From Stigonema ocellatum SAG 48.90 = DSM 106950 (lineage in GTDB: Bacteria > Cyanobacteriota > Cyanobacteriia > Cyanobacteriales > Nostocaceae), in NCBI GenBank assembly GCA_016903675.1, contig JADQBA010000006.1, forward strand, positions 62,001 through 126,000: a stretch of DNA of 64,000 bases, in the 5' to 3' direction. Below the pieces are notes generated by a model. That model was not told where the DNA came from. It saw only the letters and a program-made list of their open reading frames with translations, and ran no database searches. Position numbers and translations under genes: made by a program. Of this stretch, positions 24,655-32,545 are shown piece after piece. How positions within the stretch are numbered: the stretch's first letter is position 1; each line of letters starts with the position of its first letter.

Positions 24655-24797
24655 GGCGTTGCTGAATCAAGATATGAATTCGTGAATAATTAAAGGTTTG
24701 TAGTTGCGCTTCAGCGCCCTAGATATGAGCGCTGAAGCGCAATTACAAACCCTTACTTGCATTCATATAGTTCGGTTTTTCTGTGCCGATCTACTTA
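24655..24797. mobile_element. Family B end joined to hairpin element family C, copy 2
   Basis: GGCGTTGCTGAATCAAGATA (24655 on) is a family B terminal repeat with no partner end. At about 24677 it passes into a family C element ending GTGCCGATCTACTTA (24797), with the same stem as the 15358 copy except one mismatch. The rest of the gap to 25093 is A/T rich and shows no gene. Confidence 0.7.
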
Positions 24798-25093
24798 TCC
24801 CTTGTAGGTGCAAGCGTCTACGGCTTCCTTATTTGAAACCCCTGATTTTAATTATGGGGTTCCCTACCCCCTACACCCTTTTCATATCTTACTCGGAAAA
24901 CCTTAATTTTTCTTTAATAAACTTTGGTTGGTATACACTACCAACTTCTGAATATTTAATTTTAAATTAACTTAATTAACAAATTGAATCTAAAAGCGTA
25001 TGATTATAAAGCAAATATGAAAAATATTACATTTAAAAATTATACCAATTTTAAGCAAGCGTTACTTAAAATATACTTTAATATTTGTGAACT

Positions 25094-28000
25094 GTGAACC
25101 CTCGATTATCTAAAAATGAAGCCGCTCGGCTCGAAACCCTTCGCCAATATCAGATTCTCGACACAGAACCCGAAGAGGCGTTCGACAATCTCACTCGTTT
25201 AGCTGCACATATTTGTGGAACCCCCATTGCATTAATAAGTTTTATTGATGAAAACCGTCAGTGGTTTAAGTCAAAGGTAGGTTTGGATGTAACGTCTGTG
25301 GCTTGTGAATGGGGACTATGGGACCAATGTAGCTTACTACACGATGACGTCCTTGTTTCTTCTAATACGTTAGTTGATGAATGCTGCGCAGCAAACCCTT
25401 TAGTCACATCAAATCCCAATTTCCGGTTTTACGCTGGAGTATCTTTGATGACACCGGAAGGATGTGTACTCGGTTACCTATGTGTAATGGACTACGAAGA
25501 GAAACATCTCAATCCCGAGCAATTGGAGGGTTTACGGTTATTAGGTCACCAAGTTCTCGCACAACTTGAAATGCGACGGAATTTAGTCAACTTGACCCGT
25601 GCCACTACCGAGCTCCAACAAGCAGAGGAATCACTACAACAGCAACGAGCGCGGGAGCGACTGGTGACGGATATTGCTCACCGCATCCGGCAGAGTTTGA
25701 ATTTAGAAGAAATTCTTAACACCACAGTGTCTGAAGTGCGGCAGTTTCTTCAGACAGAGCGAGTGTTCATTTACCGCTTCCAGCCAGACTGGGGTGGCGT
25801 TGTGGTCGTAGAATCTGTGGGTGACGGGTGGCAATCTCTTGTAGGCAGTAGTCTTAAAGACCCGGACTTTGCCCAAAGTTGTATCGATGCCTATAAAAAA
25901 GGTAGGCTCCAAGCGACCAACGATATCTATACAAGCAGTCTCCCCCAATGCTATATCGATTTTCTAGAGCAGTTTCAAGTGAGAGCTACCTTAGTAGTAC
26001 CAATCTTACAAGGGGAACAATTGTGGGGATTACTGGTAGCTAACCATTGTTCATCACCACGACAGTGGCAGCAGTTGGAGATTGACTTGCTCAAGCAATT
26101 AGCAACGCAGCTAGCTATTGCGCTTCAACAGAGCCAACTTTATAAACAAACTCAATATCAACTTCACACAGAGCAGGCACTCAATCGGGTCATTCAAACC
26201 ATCCGCAATTCTCTTGACTTGAAAACCATCTTTTCCACAGCAGTTTTTGAGATTGCGCAGCTCCTGCAAGCTGATAGATCTCACATTGTGCAATATCTGC
26301 CACAACGGCAGATTTGGCTGAATGTAGCGGATTATTGCCGTTCTCCAGATATACCAGGGGCTTTGGGGCTGGAAATTCCAGATGAAGGCAATGAGATTGC
26401 CGCCAAACTTAAACGATTAGAAGTCGTTCAGATTGACGATGCCAGTACTTGTCAAGATGAAATCAATCGCGGTTTTGCTCAAACCTTTCCTGGATCTTGG
26501 TTGTTGATCCCGTTGCACTTTGGTTCGGCAGTTTGGGGCAGTCTCGGTCTGGTGAGAAATTCTCAGCCTGCATTGTGGCAGTTAGAAGAGGTAGAATTAA
26601 CTTGCGCCGTGGCTGACCAAATGGCGATCGCCATTCAGCAATCTACACTTTTAGAACAGATACAAATCGAATTGAATGAACGCAAGCAGGCAGAACAGAA
26701 AATCAGCGAGCAAGCTGCTCTGCTTGATGTTGCAAAAGACGCTATTTTAGTTCAAGATATGGAAAACAGAATAGTTTTCTGGAACCAGGGTGCTGAGCGC
26801 CTATACGGCTGGATGGCACACGAAACCCTCGGAAAGGAAACCAACCATCTTTTGTTTCAAGGTGCTTCACCGCAACTCCAAGATATCTACAAAGTTGTTG
26901 CACAAAAAAGCGAGTGGCAGGGTGAGTTAACTCAGGTACAAAAAGATGGGCAGAAAATCATTGTTGAAAGCCGTTGGACATTAGTACGCGATTTGAATGG
27001 GCAACCCAAGTCAATTCTTGTTGTCAATACCGACATAACAGAAAAGAAACAACTCGAAGCCCAGTTTCTTCGTACCCAGCGACTGGAGAGCTTGGGCACG
27101 TTAGCAAGCGGCATGGCACACGAACTAAACAATATGCTAGCACCGATTCTGATGTCTGTGCAACTGCTAAAGATGAAATTGCCTGATGAGCAGAGTCTGG
27201 GGCTGCTACAGAGATTAGAAACCAGTGTAAAACGCTCTGCGGCTTTAGTCAAGCAAGTGCTGTCGTTTGCTCGTGGAGTCGAAGGCGATCGCACGATTCT
27301 ACAAGTCAAGCATTTGCTATTGGAACTGGAGCAGATTGCCAAACAGACATTTCCCAAATCAATCCAAATCCGTACTGACATACCGTCTAACCTTTGTGCT
27401 GTCTCTGGCGATGCCACGCAAATGCAACAGGTTCTCATTAACCTTGCCGTCAATGCTCGAGATGTGATGCCTGATGGTGGGATCTTAAGAGTCTGTGCCA
27501 AAAACTTTTTCATTGATGAAAACTATGCCAGGATAAATCTTGAAGCCTCTGTGGGTGCTTACATTGTGATTACCGTGTCGGATACTGGAATGGGAATTCC
27601 GCCTGAAATACTCGATAGAATTTTTGACCCATTTTTTACCACCAAAGAGGTTGGTAAAGGCACGGGGCTGGGTCTTTCAACCGTGATGGGCACCATCAAA
27701 AGTCACGGCGGTTTTGTGAAGGTGGCGAGTGAGGTGGGCAAAGGTAGTCAATTTCAGGTGTATTTGCCTGCGGTGTCTGAAGCCTTTTCACAGCCGGAAG
27801 AAGATCAGGAAATGCACACAGGGCAAGGAGAATCGATTCTAGTTGTAGATGAGGAGGCTTCAGTGCTTGAGATTACCCAAATAGTACTCTTAAGACATAA
27901 CTACAAAGTCCTCACTGCTAGTGATGGGATGGAGGCGATCGCACTGTATATCCAGCATCAGAATGAAATTAGTCTAGTGTTGACCGATATAATGATGGCG

Positions 28001-28186
28001 TCTATGGATGGCTCAACACTCCTCCGCGCGTTGCAAAAAATCAACCCGCATGTCAAAGTTATTGCCATGAGCGGACTCGGATCAAACACGAAGATTGCTG
28101 ATGGCATTGCTGTCAAAGCATTTTTGTCGAAGCCCTACACAACGAAGGAATTATTGAAGACTATTAACGAGGTGAAGTCTAACTAA
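25094..28186 (+). CDS. Hybrid histidine kinase with three GAF domains, PAS and receiver
   Basis: A soluble 1030-residue protein, GTG start. It has a GAF 1 of FhlA type at about 25-165 (ILDTEPEEAFDNLTRLAA), GAF 2 at about 195-345, GAF 3 at about 365-525, PAS at 540-655, HisKA His676 in ASGMAHELNNMLAP, HATPase_c with GDATQMQQVLINLAVNARD and GTGLGLSTVMG, and a C-terminal REC at about 910-1030 (TDIMMASMDG). GAF 2 is cyanobacteriochrome-like: Cys286 is at the chromophore position, but the next residue is Tyr rather than His, and the DXCF position reads DPDF, so a second cysteine is absent. Bilin binding is possible. The next gene starts immediately after its stop. Confidence 0.9.
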   Translation: MNPRLSKNEAARLETLRQYQILDTEPEEAFDNLTRLAAHICGTPIALISFIDENRQWFKSKVGLDVTSVACEWGLWDQCSLLHDDVLVSSNTLVDECCAANPLVTSNPNFRFYAGVSLMTPEGCVLGYLCVMDYEEKHLNPEQLEGLRLLGHQVLAQLEMRRNLVNLTRATTELQQAEESLQQQRARERLVTDIAHRIRQSLNLEEILNTTVSEVRQFLQTERVFIYRFQPDWGGVVVVESVGDGWQSLVGSSLKDPDFAQSCIDAYKKGRLQATNDIYTSSLPQCYIDFLEQFQVRATLVVPILQGEQLWGLLVANHCSSPRQWQQLEIDLLKQLATQLAIALQQSQLYKQTQYQLHTEQALNRVIQTIRNSLDLKTIFSTAVFEIAQLLQADRSHIVQYLPQRQIWLNVADYCRSPDIPGALGLEIPDEGNEIAAKLKRLEVVQIDDASTCQDEINRGFAQTFPGSWLLIPLHFGSAVWGSLGLVRNSQPALWQLEEVELTCAVADQMAIAIQQSTLLEQIQIELNERKQAEQKISEQAALLDVAKDAILVQDMENRIVFWNQGAERLYGWMAHETLGKETNHLLFQGASPQLQDIYKVVAQKSEWQGELTQVQKDGQKIIVESRWTLVRDLNGQPKSILVVNTDITEKKQLEAQFLRTQRLESLGTLASGMAHELNNMLAPILMSVQLLKMKLPDEQSLGLLQRLETSVKRSAALVKQVLSFARGVEGDRTILQVKHLLLELEQIAKQTFPKSIQIRTDIPSNLCAVSGDATQMQQVLINLAVNARDVMPDGGILRVCAKNFFIDENYARINLEASVGAYIVITVSDTGMGIPPEILDRIFDPFFTTKEVGKGTGLGLSTVMGTIKSHGGFVKVASEVGKGSQFQVYLPAVSEAFSQPEEDQEMHTGQGESILVVDEEASVLEITQIVLLRHNYKVLTASDGMEAIALYIQHQNEISLVLTDIMMASMDGSTLLRALQKINPHVKVIAMSGLGSNTKIADGIAVKAFLSKPYTTKELLKTINEVKSN

Positions 28187-29608
28187 ATGAACCCAGAAAT
28201 ATTGGCAAGTTTGCGGGACTTGTGTCGAGATGAAGCGGCATTTGAGAAGCTAAAGCAGACTTTGGCAACTGAAGTGCAACATCTGGAGCAAGAAATCCAT
28301 CAAGCCTATTTCCAGATGGAGCAACAGAAAGCATTGTTCCGTGTCATTACCCGCCTAAGGGAACCTCTAAACCTCGAAAGCATTTTTCAAGCCACAGCTA
28401 CCGAAGTTCGTCAACTTTTAGCAGCAGACCGAGTCGCCATGCTTCGCTTCTACCCAAACTCAGGCTGGGATGATGGGGAATTTGTTTCTGAAGACGTGGA
28501 TCAAGCTTTTGGGTCAGCAATGGAGCAAAAAATCCACGACCACTGCTTTGGGGATCAGTTTGCAGTCCATTATCAACACGGTCGAATTCAGGCAGTTGCA
28601 GATATTTACAATTATGGGCTCAGCGACTGTCACATTCAGGTTCTATCACAATTTCAGGTACGGGCCAATTTAGTGGTGCCGCTGCTACAGGGTCAAAATC
28701 TCTGGGGATTGCTCTGTATTCACCAATGCCGTGCTCCCCGAGAGTGGCTTGCGACAGAGATCGAGTTTGCTACCCAAATTGCTAGCCATTTGGGGGTAGC
28801 CCTCCAGCATGCAGAACTCCTGAGTGACCTACAGGCAGAAGTACTGGAGCGCCAGCAGGCAGAGCAAGCAGTTCAAGCCCTGAACCAGGGACTGCAACGA
28901 GCAATCATTGAACTGCAGTCCGCGCTCAAGGAGTTGGAAGCCTTTAGCTACTCTGTCTCCCATGACCTGCGTGCTCCATTGCGCAGTATTGATGGCTTCA
29001 GTCAAGCTCTCTTAGAAGAGTACCGCGATCTGCTGGACGTAACTGGGCAGGATTACCTACAACGAATTCGGGCAGCCACTCAGCGGATGGGGCAATTAAT
29101 AGATGACCTCCTCAACCTATCTCGGGTGATGCGGAGCGAAATGCGCGTTGAAACTGTGGATCTGAGTCTTTTAGCTACTGAGATTTGCACTGAGTTACAG
29201 CATCAGTCAGAGCGGCAGGTAGAGTTTATCATTCAAAGTGGGCTGTTAGCCCAAGGCGATAGCCGTCTGTTGCGAGTGATATTGGTGAACTTACTGAACA
29301 ATGCTTGGAAATTTACCTCTAAACACACCCAGGCACGAATTGAGTTTGGAGTGAGCAAAAGCGAAAGTGGTGTCCCAGTTTACTATGTTCGAGATGATGG
29401 CGCGGGCTTTGATATGGCTTATGCCAACAAGTTATTTGCACCATTCCAGAGGTTGCACAAAATGAATGATTTTTCCGGCAATGGGGTCGGACTAGCCACG
29501 GTGCAGCGAATTGTGCATCGCCATGGCGGTCGGGTGTGGGCAGAAGCGGCTGTGGAACAAGGAGCTACTTTTTACTTTACACTAATAGCAGATGAGGCAG
29601 GGGCATGA
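28187..29608 (+). CDS. Dual-cysteine (DXCF) cyanobacteriochrome histidine kinase
   Basis: A 473-residue soluble kinase. The GAF domain (about 50-212) carries both cyanobacteriochrome signatures: Asp118-His-Cys120-Phe (DXCF) and Cys148-His149 within DIYNYGLSDCHIQVLSQFQV, 28 residues apart. That is the spacing in blue/green DXCF photoreceptors such as TePixJ. So it should bind a bilin covalently and form a second, light-labile thioether. A coiled coil (215-250) leads to HisKA His259 in SYSVSHDLRAPLRS and HATPase_c with NLLNNAWKFTS and GVGLATVQRIV, as in phytochrome-type kinases. It begins directly after the previous stop and its own stop overlaps the next gene (ATGA). The likely phosphate acceptor is the Rcp1-like regulator downstream. 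Confidence 0.92.
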   Translation: MNPEILASLRDLCRDEAAFEKLKQTLATEVQHLEQEIHQAYFQMEQQKALFRVITRLREPLNLESIFQATATEVRQLLAADRVAMLRFYPNSGWDDGEFVSEDVDQAFGSAMEQKIHDHCFGDQFAVHYQHGRIQAVADIYNYGLSDCHIQVLSQFQVRANLVVPLLQGQNLWGLLCIHQCRAPREWLATEIEFATQIASHLGVALQHAELLSDLQAEVLERQQAEQAVQALNQGLQRAIIELQSALKELEAFSYSVSHDLRAPLRSIDGFSQALLEEYRDLLDVTGQDYLQRIRAATQRMGQLIDDLLNLSRVMRSEMRVETVDLSLLATEICTELQHQSERQVEFIIQSGLLAQGDSRLLRVILVNLLNNAWKFTSKHTQARIEFGVSKSESGVPVYYVRDDGAGFDMAYANKLFAPFQRLHKMNDFSGNGVGLATVQRIVHRHGGRVWAEAAVEQGATFYFTLIADEAGA

Positions 29609-30057
29609 GCGTGAGCGAAAAAATTATTCTTTTAGTAGAAGATAATCCTGATGATGAAGCTTTGACTATCCGAGCCCTTAAACGCAATCACATCAGCAAT
29701 GAGATTGTAGTGGCTCATGACGGTGTTGAAGCCCTAGATTACTTGTTTGGAACTGGAATTTATGCAGGGCGGGATCTGTGCGTCAAGCCTGCGGTAATTT
29801 TGCTGGATCTCAAGCTGCCCTGTGTTGATGGCCTTGAGGTACTGCGCCGCTTGCGAGAAGATGAAAGTAATAGGCTGCTACCTGTGGTGGTTCTGACCAC
29901 CTCCAGCGAAGAACAAGATTTACTCGATAGTTACAGTTTGGGGTGCAATAGTTACATCCGCAAACCCGTGGATTTTCTCCAGTTTTCGGAAGCAGTGCGG
30001 CAACTAGGGATGTACTGGCTACTGATGAACCAGCCACCACCAATTTCCAATTTTTAG
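29605..30057 (+). CDS. Rcp1-type response regulator
   Basis: A 150-residue single-domain receiver of the phytochrome-partner type: VEDNPDDEALTIRAL acidic pocket, a loop DGVEALDYLFGTGIY, phosphoacceptor Asp68 in VILLDLKLPCVDG, VVVLTTSSEEQDLL, and lysine in SYIRKPVDFLQF. Rcp1 family members take phosphate from phytochrome-class kinases. The start overlaps the stop of the cyanobacteriochrome kinase by four bases, so translation is coupled and the pair is almost certainly functional. Confidence 0.93.
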   Translation: MSVSEKIILLVEDNPDDEALTIRALKRNHISNEIVVAHDGVEALDYLFGTGIYAGRDLCVKPAVILLDLKLPCVDGLEVLRRLREDESNRLLPVVVLTTSSEEQDLLDSYSLGCNSYIRKPVDFLQFSEAVRQLGMYWLLMNQPPPISNF

Positions 30058-30068
30058 AGTGAGTCCAG

Positions 30069-32357
30069 ATGAAACCCCACCTGCGTGTTCTGATTGTTGA
30101 AGATTCTGAAGATGACACTCTCCTGACCCTCAGGGAGCTGCGTCGTGGTGGATACATCCTGACTTATGTTCGGGTGGAAACCCCAGTTACCATGGAGGCA
30201 GCTTTAGATCAACAGCCTTGGGACTTCGTAATTGCAGATTATAACCTGCCTACCTTCAGTGCGCCAGAAGCCCTGAAACTCCTCCAACGCCGTCAGATGG
30301 ATCTACCTTTTATCATTGTCTCCGGCACTATTGGCGAGGATGCTGCCGTTGCGGCAATGAAAGCCGGTGCTCACGACTACTTGATCAAAGGAAATCTCAC
30401 CCGCCTCGTGCCGGCAGTGGAGCGAGAGTTAAGGGAAGCTAAGGATAGGCAAAAACGGTACAGCGCGGAACAGGCTCTAGGGGAAAGCGAAGACCGTTTT
30501 CGGACACTCTGCTCTTCGGCCCCCCTTGTGATCTTTCAGACCGATGCCCAAGGGCAGCATATTTATAATAACGACTTATGGCATCACATTTCAGGTCAAA
30601 GCGAAAGGGAGAGTTTAGGTTATGGCTGGATTCAGGCGATCCACCCAGAAGATCGTACTGAGGTCTTTGAGGACTGGCAGCGCACAGTGTCTGAACACCG
30701 CTCTTGGGTTCATGAACACAGACTTCTTACCCCTCAGGGTGAGGTCACGTGGGTGCGTGTTCTTGCTAGCCCAATGTACTCCTCACAAGGTCAGTTTCTA
30801 GGTCACGTGGGAACAATCGAGGACATCACTGAGCGCAAGCAAGCAGCACAGAAAATATACGAACAAGCAGCCCTACTCGATATTTCAACAGACGCTATTT
30901 ACGTTCGTGACTTGGAGAACAAAATCTTATTCTGGAATAAAGGTGCTGAGCGCCTTTACAAATGGGAGGCAGTAGAAGTCCTTGGTCAGAATGCTGCTGA
31001 GCTTTTGTATAAGTCTGGAGAGTTGCGGCAATTCCAAGAAATACAGACAACACTGGCTAATGATGGTAAGTGGCAGGGTGAGTTAACCCAAGTACAAAAA
31101 AATGGCATGGACATCATCGTTGAAAGTCGCTGCACACTCGTGCGCGATGAAGCTGGTTTCCCCAAATCCATTCTCACAGTCAGTACCGATATCACTGAAA
31201 AGAAACAACTGGAGGCGCAATTTCTCCGCGCCCAACGACTGGAAAGCTTGGGCACTCTTGCCAGCGGTATTGCACACGACTTTAACAACATCCTCACTCC
31301 TATTTTGGCAGCAGCTCAACTACTTCCTATCAAATTCCCCAACGTTGATCAGAAAACTCAGCAACTGCTGAAGATACTAGAAAGCAGCGCAAAGCGTGGT
31401 GCTGATTTGGTCAAGCAAATTCTATCCTTTACTCGTGGGATGGAAGGGAGTCGTACCAATGTTCAGGTTCGGCATTTGCTTTCAGATGTGGTGCAGATTG
31501 CCCGTCGAACCTTCCCAAAATCTATTGAAACTCAGAGTAATATAGTACCCGATCTCTGGATGGTTGTTGGAGATGCAACTCAACTGCATCAGGTGCTGAT
31601 GAACCTCATAGTCAATGCTCGCGATGCCATGCCTGATGGCGGGAGTCTGAACATTAGCGCCGAAAACCTTTGGATCGATCAAAACTATGCTCTTATGCAT
31701 GTGGATGCACAGGCGGGTCATTATATTCTGATTACTGTTGCTGATAACGGAACGGGCATTGAGCCGGAAATTATGGAACGCATTTTTGATCCCTTTTTTA
31801 CCACCAAAGATCTCGGCAAGGGAACCGGTCTAGGACTTTCTACTGTCATGGGCATTATTAAAAGTCACGGCGGTTTTGTGACTGTGTACAGCGAAGTGTC
31901 CAAGGGGAGCACCTTTAAGGTGTATCTACCGAGTAGCCAAGTAAATGAAACTCAAGCAGCAGCCGATATTGCACTACCAAACGGTAATGGCGAATTGATT
32001 TTGGTAGTAGATGACGAGGTCACAATTTGCGAGATTACTAAAACTACGCTGGAAAACCATAATTACAGGGTTTTAACTTCCAGTAATGGAGCTGGGGCAC
32101 TCGAACTCTACGTTCAGCACAAGAATGACATCAGTGTGGTGTTGATAGACCTGATGATGCCAGGTATAGATGGTGTTACCACGATTCTCACGTTGCAACG
32201 GATGAACTTACAGGTAAAAATTATTGCCATAAGTGGACTGATGCTCAATGGGGCTACTGCTCAAAGCAATAGCCTTAGAATCCAGGGAGCCTTGTCAAAA
32301 CCCTTCACAGCCCAGGCATTGCTGAGTACCCTACAGTCGGTGCTATGCCGTTCATAA
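30069..32357 (+). CDS. REC-PAS-PAS hybrid histidine kinase with C-terminal receiver
   Basis: A 762-residue protein. REC 1 is at 1-125 (Asp57 in FVIADYNLPTF), PAS 1 at about 140-255 (EDRFRTLCSSAPLVIF), PAS 2 at about 262-380 (DISTDAIYVRDLENKI), HisKA His403 in ASGIAHDFNNILTP, HATPase_c with GDATQLHQVLMNLIVNARDA and GTGLGLSTVMGIIKSHGG, and REC 2 at about 638-762 (LIDLMMPGIDG). The PAS-kinase-REC half is clearly paralogous to that of the kinase at 25094. It starts 11 bases after the Rcp1-like gene and ends the operon. The N-terminal receiver may accept phosphate from the cyanobacteriochrome pathway. Confidence 0.92.
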   Translation: MKPHLRVLIVEDSEDDTLLTLRELRRGGYILTYVRVETPVTMEAALDQQPWDFVIADYNLPTFSAPEALKLLQRRQMDLPFIIVSGTIGEDAAVAAMKAGAHDYLIKGNLTRLVPAVERELREAKDRQKRYSAEQALGESEDRFRTLCSSAPLVIFQTDAQGQHIYNNDLWHHISGQSERESLGYGWIQAIHPEDRTEVFEDWQRTVSEHRSWVHEHRLLTPQGEVTWVRVLASPMYSSQGQFLGHVGTIEDITERKQAAQKIYEQAALLDISTDAIYVRDLENKILFWNKGAERLYKWEAVEVLGQNAAELLYKSGELRQFQEIQTTLANDGKWQGELTQVQKNGMDIIVESRCTLVRDEAGFPKSILTVSTDITEKKQLEAQFLRAQRLESLGTLASGIAHDFNNILTPILAAAQLLPIKFPNVDQKTQQLLKILESSAKRGADLVKQILSFTRGMEGSRTNVQVRHLLSDVVQIARRTFPKSIETQSNIVPDLWMVVGDATQLHQVLMNLIVNARDAMPDGGSLNISAENLWIDQNYALMHVDAQAGHYILITVADNGTGIEPEIMERIFDPFFTTKDLGKGTGLGLSTVMGIIKSHGGFVTVYSEVSKGSTFKVYLPSSQVNETQAAADIALPNGNGELILVVDDEVTICEITKTTLENHNYRVLTSSNGAGALELYVQHKNDISVVLIDLMMPGIDGVTTILTLQRMNLQVKIIAISGLMLNGATAQSNSLRIQGALSKPFTAQALLSTLQSVLCRS

Positions 32358-32373
32358 ACTTGACCTTTGAAGA

Positions 32374-32431
32374 GTTCGTAGTGAGGACTTTAGTCCTCAA
32401 GAACATGAGGACTAAAGTCCTTACTACGAAC
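32374..32431. terminator. Long hairpin of family D after the kinase operon
   Basis: 26-base arms (GTTCGTAGTGAGGACTTTAG... with its complement, one mismatch) around a 6-base loop, 16 bases past the stop codon at 32357. The outer GTTCGTAGT/ACTACGAAC is shared with 41485-41540 and 41585-41642 while the interior differs. It may stop transcription or protect the 3' end. Confidence 0.6.
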
Positions 32432-32454
32432 AAAAGTTCAAAAATCAAACCTTG

Positions 32455-32543
32455 AGAGACGCGATTAATCGCGTCTCTACGAGGGTTGTGGAAAATTACA
32501 AATCTGTAACTAAACGTAATTCATTACTAAATTCAGCAACGCC
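32455..32543. repeat. Palindrome plus truncated family B element (reverse copy)
   Basis: The perfect palindrome at 32456-32479 (core GAGACGCGATTAATCGCGTC) is the same as at 13980. It runs into the reverse complement of the sequence at 1065 and 40237, ending with the family B terminus TTCAGCAACGCC (to 32543). The other terminus is absent. Confidence 0.65.
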
Positions 32544-32545
32544 TT

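Noticed and set aside
26932..27513. 193-codon minus-strand frame within the hybrid kinase gene
   Set aside because: Antisense shadow; the same antisense pattern appears at 30986 in the paralogous kinase, reflecting codon structure rather than a gene.
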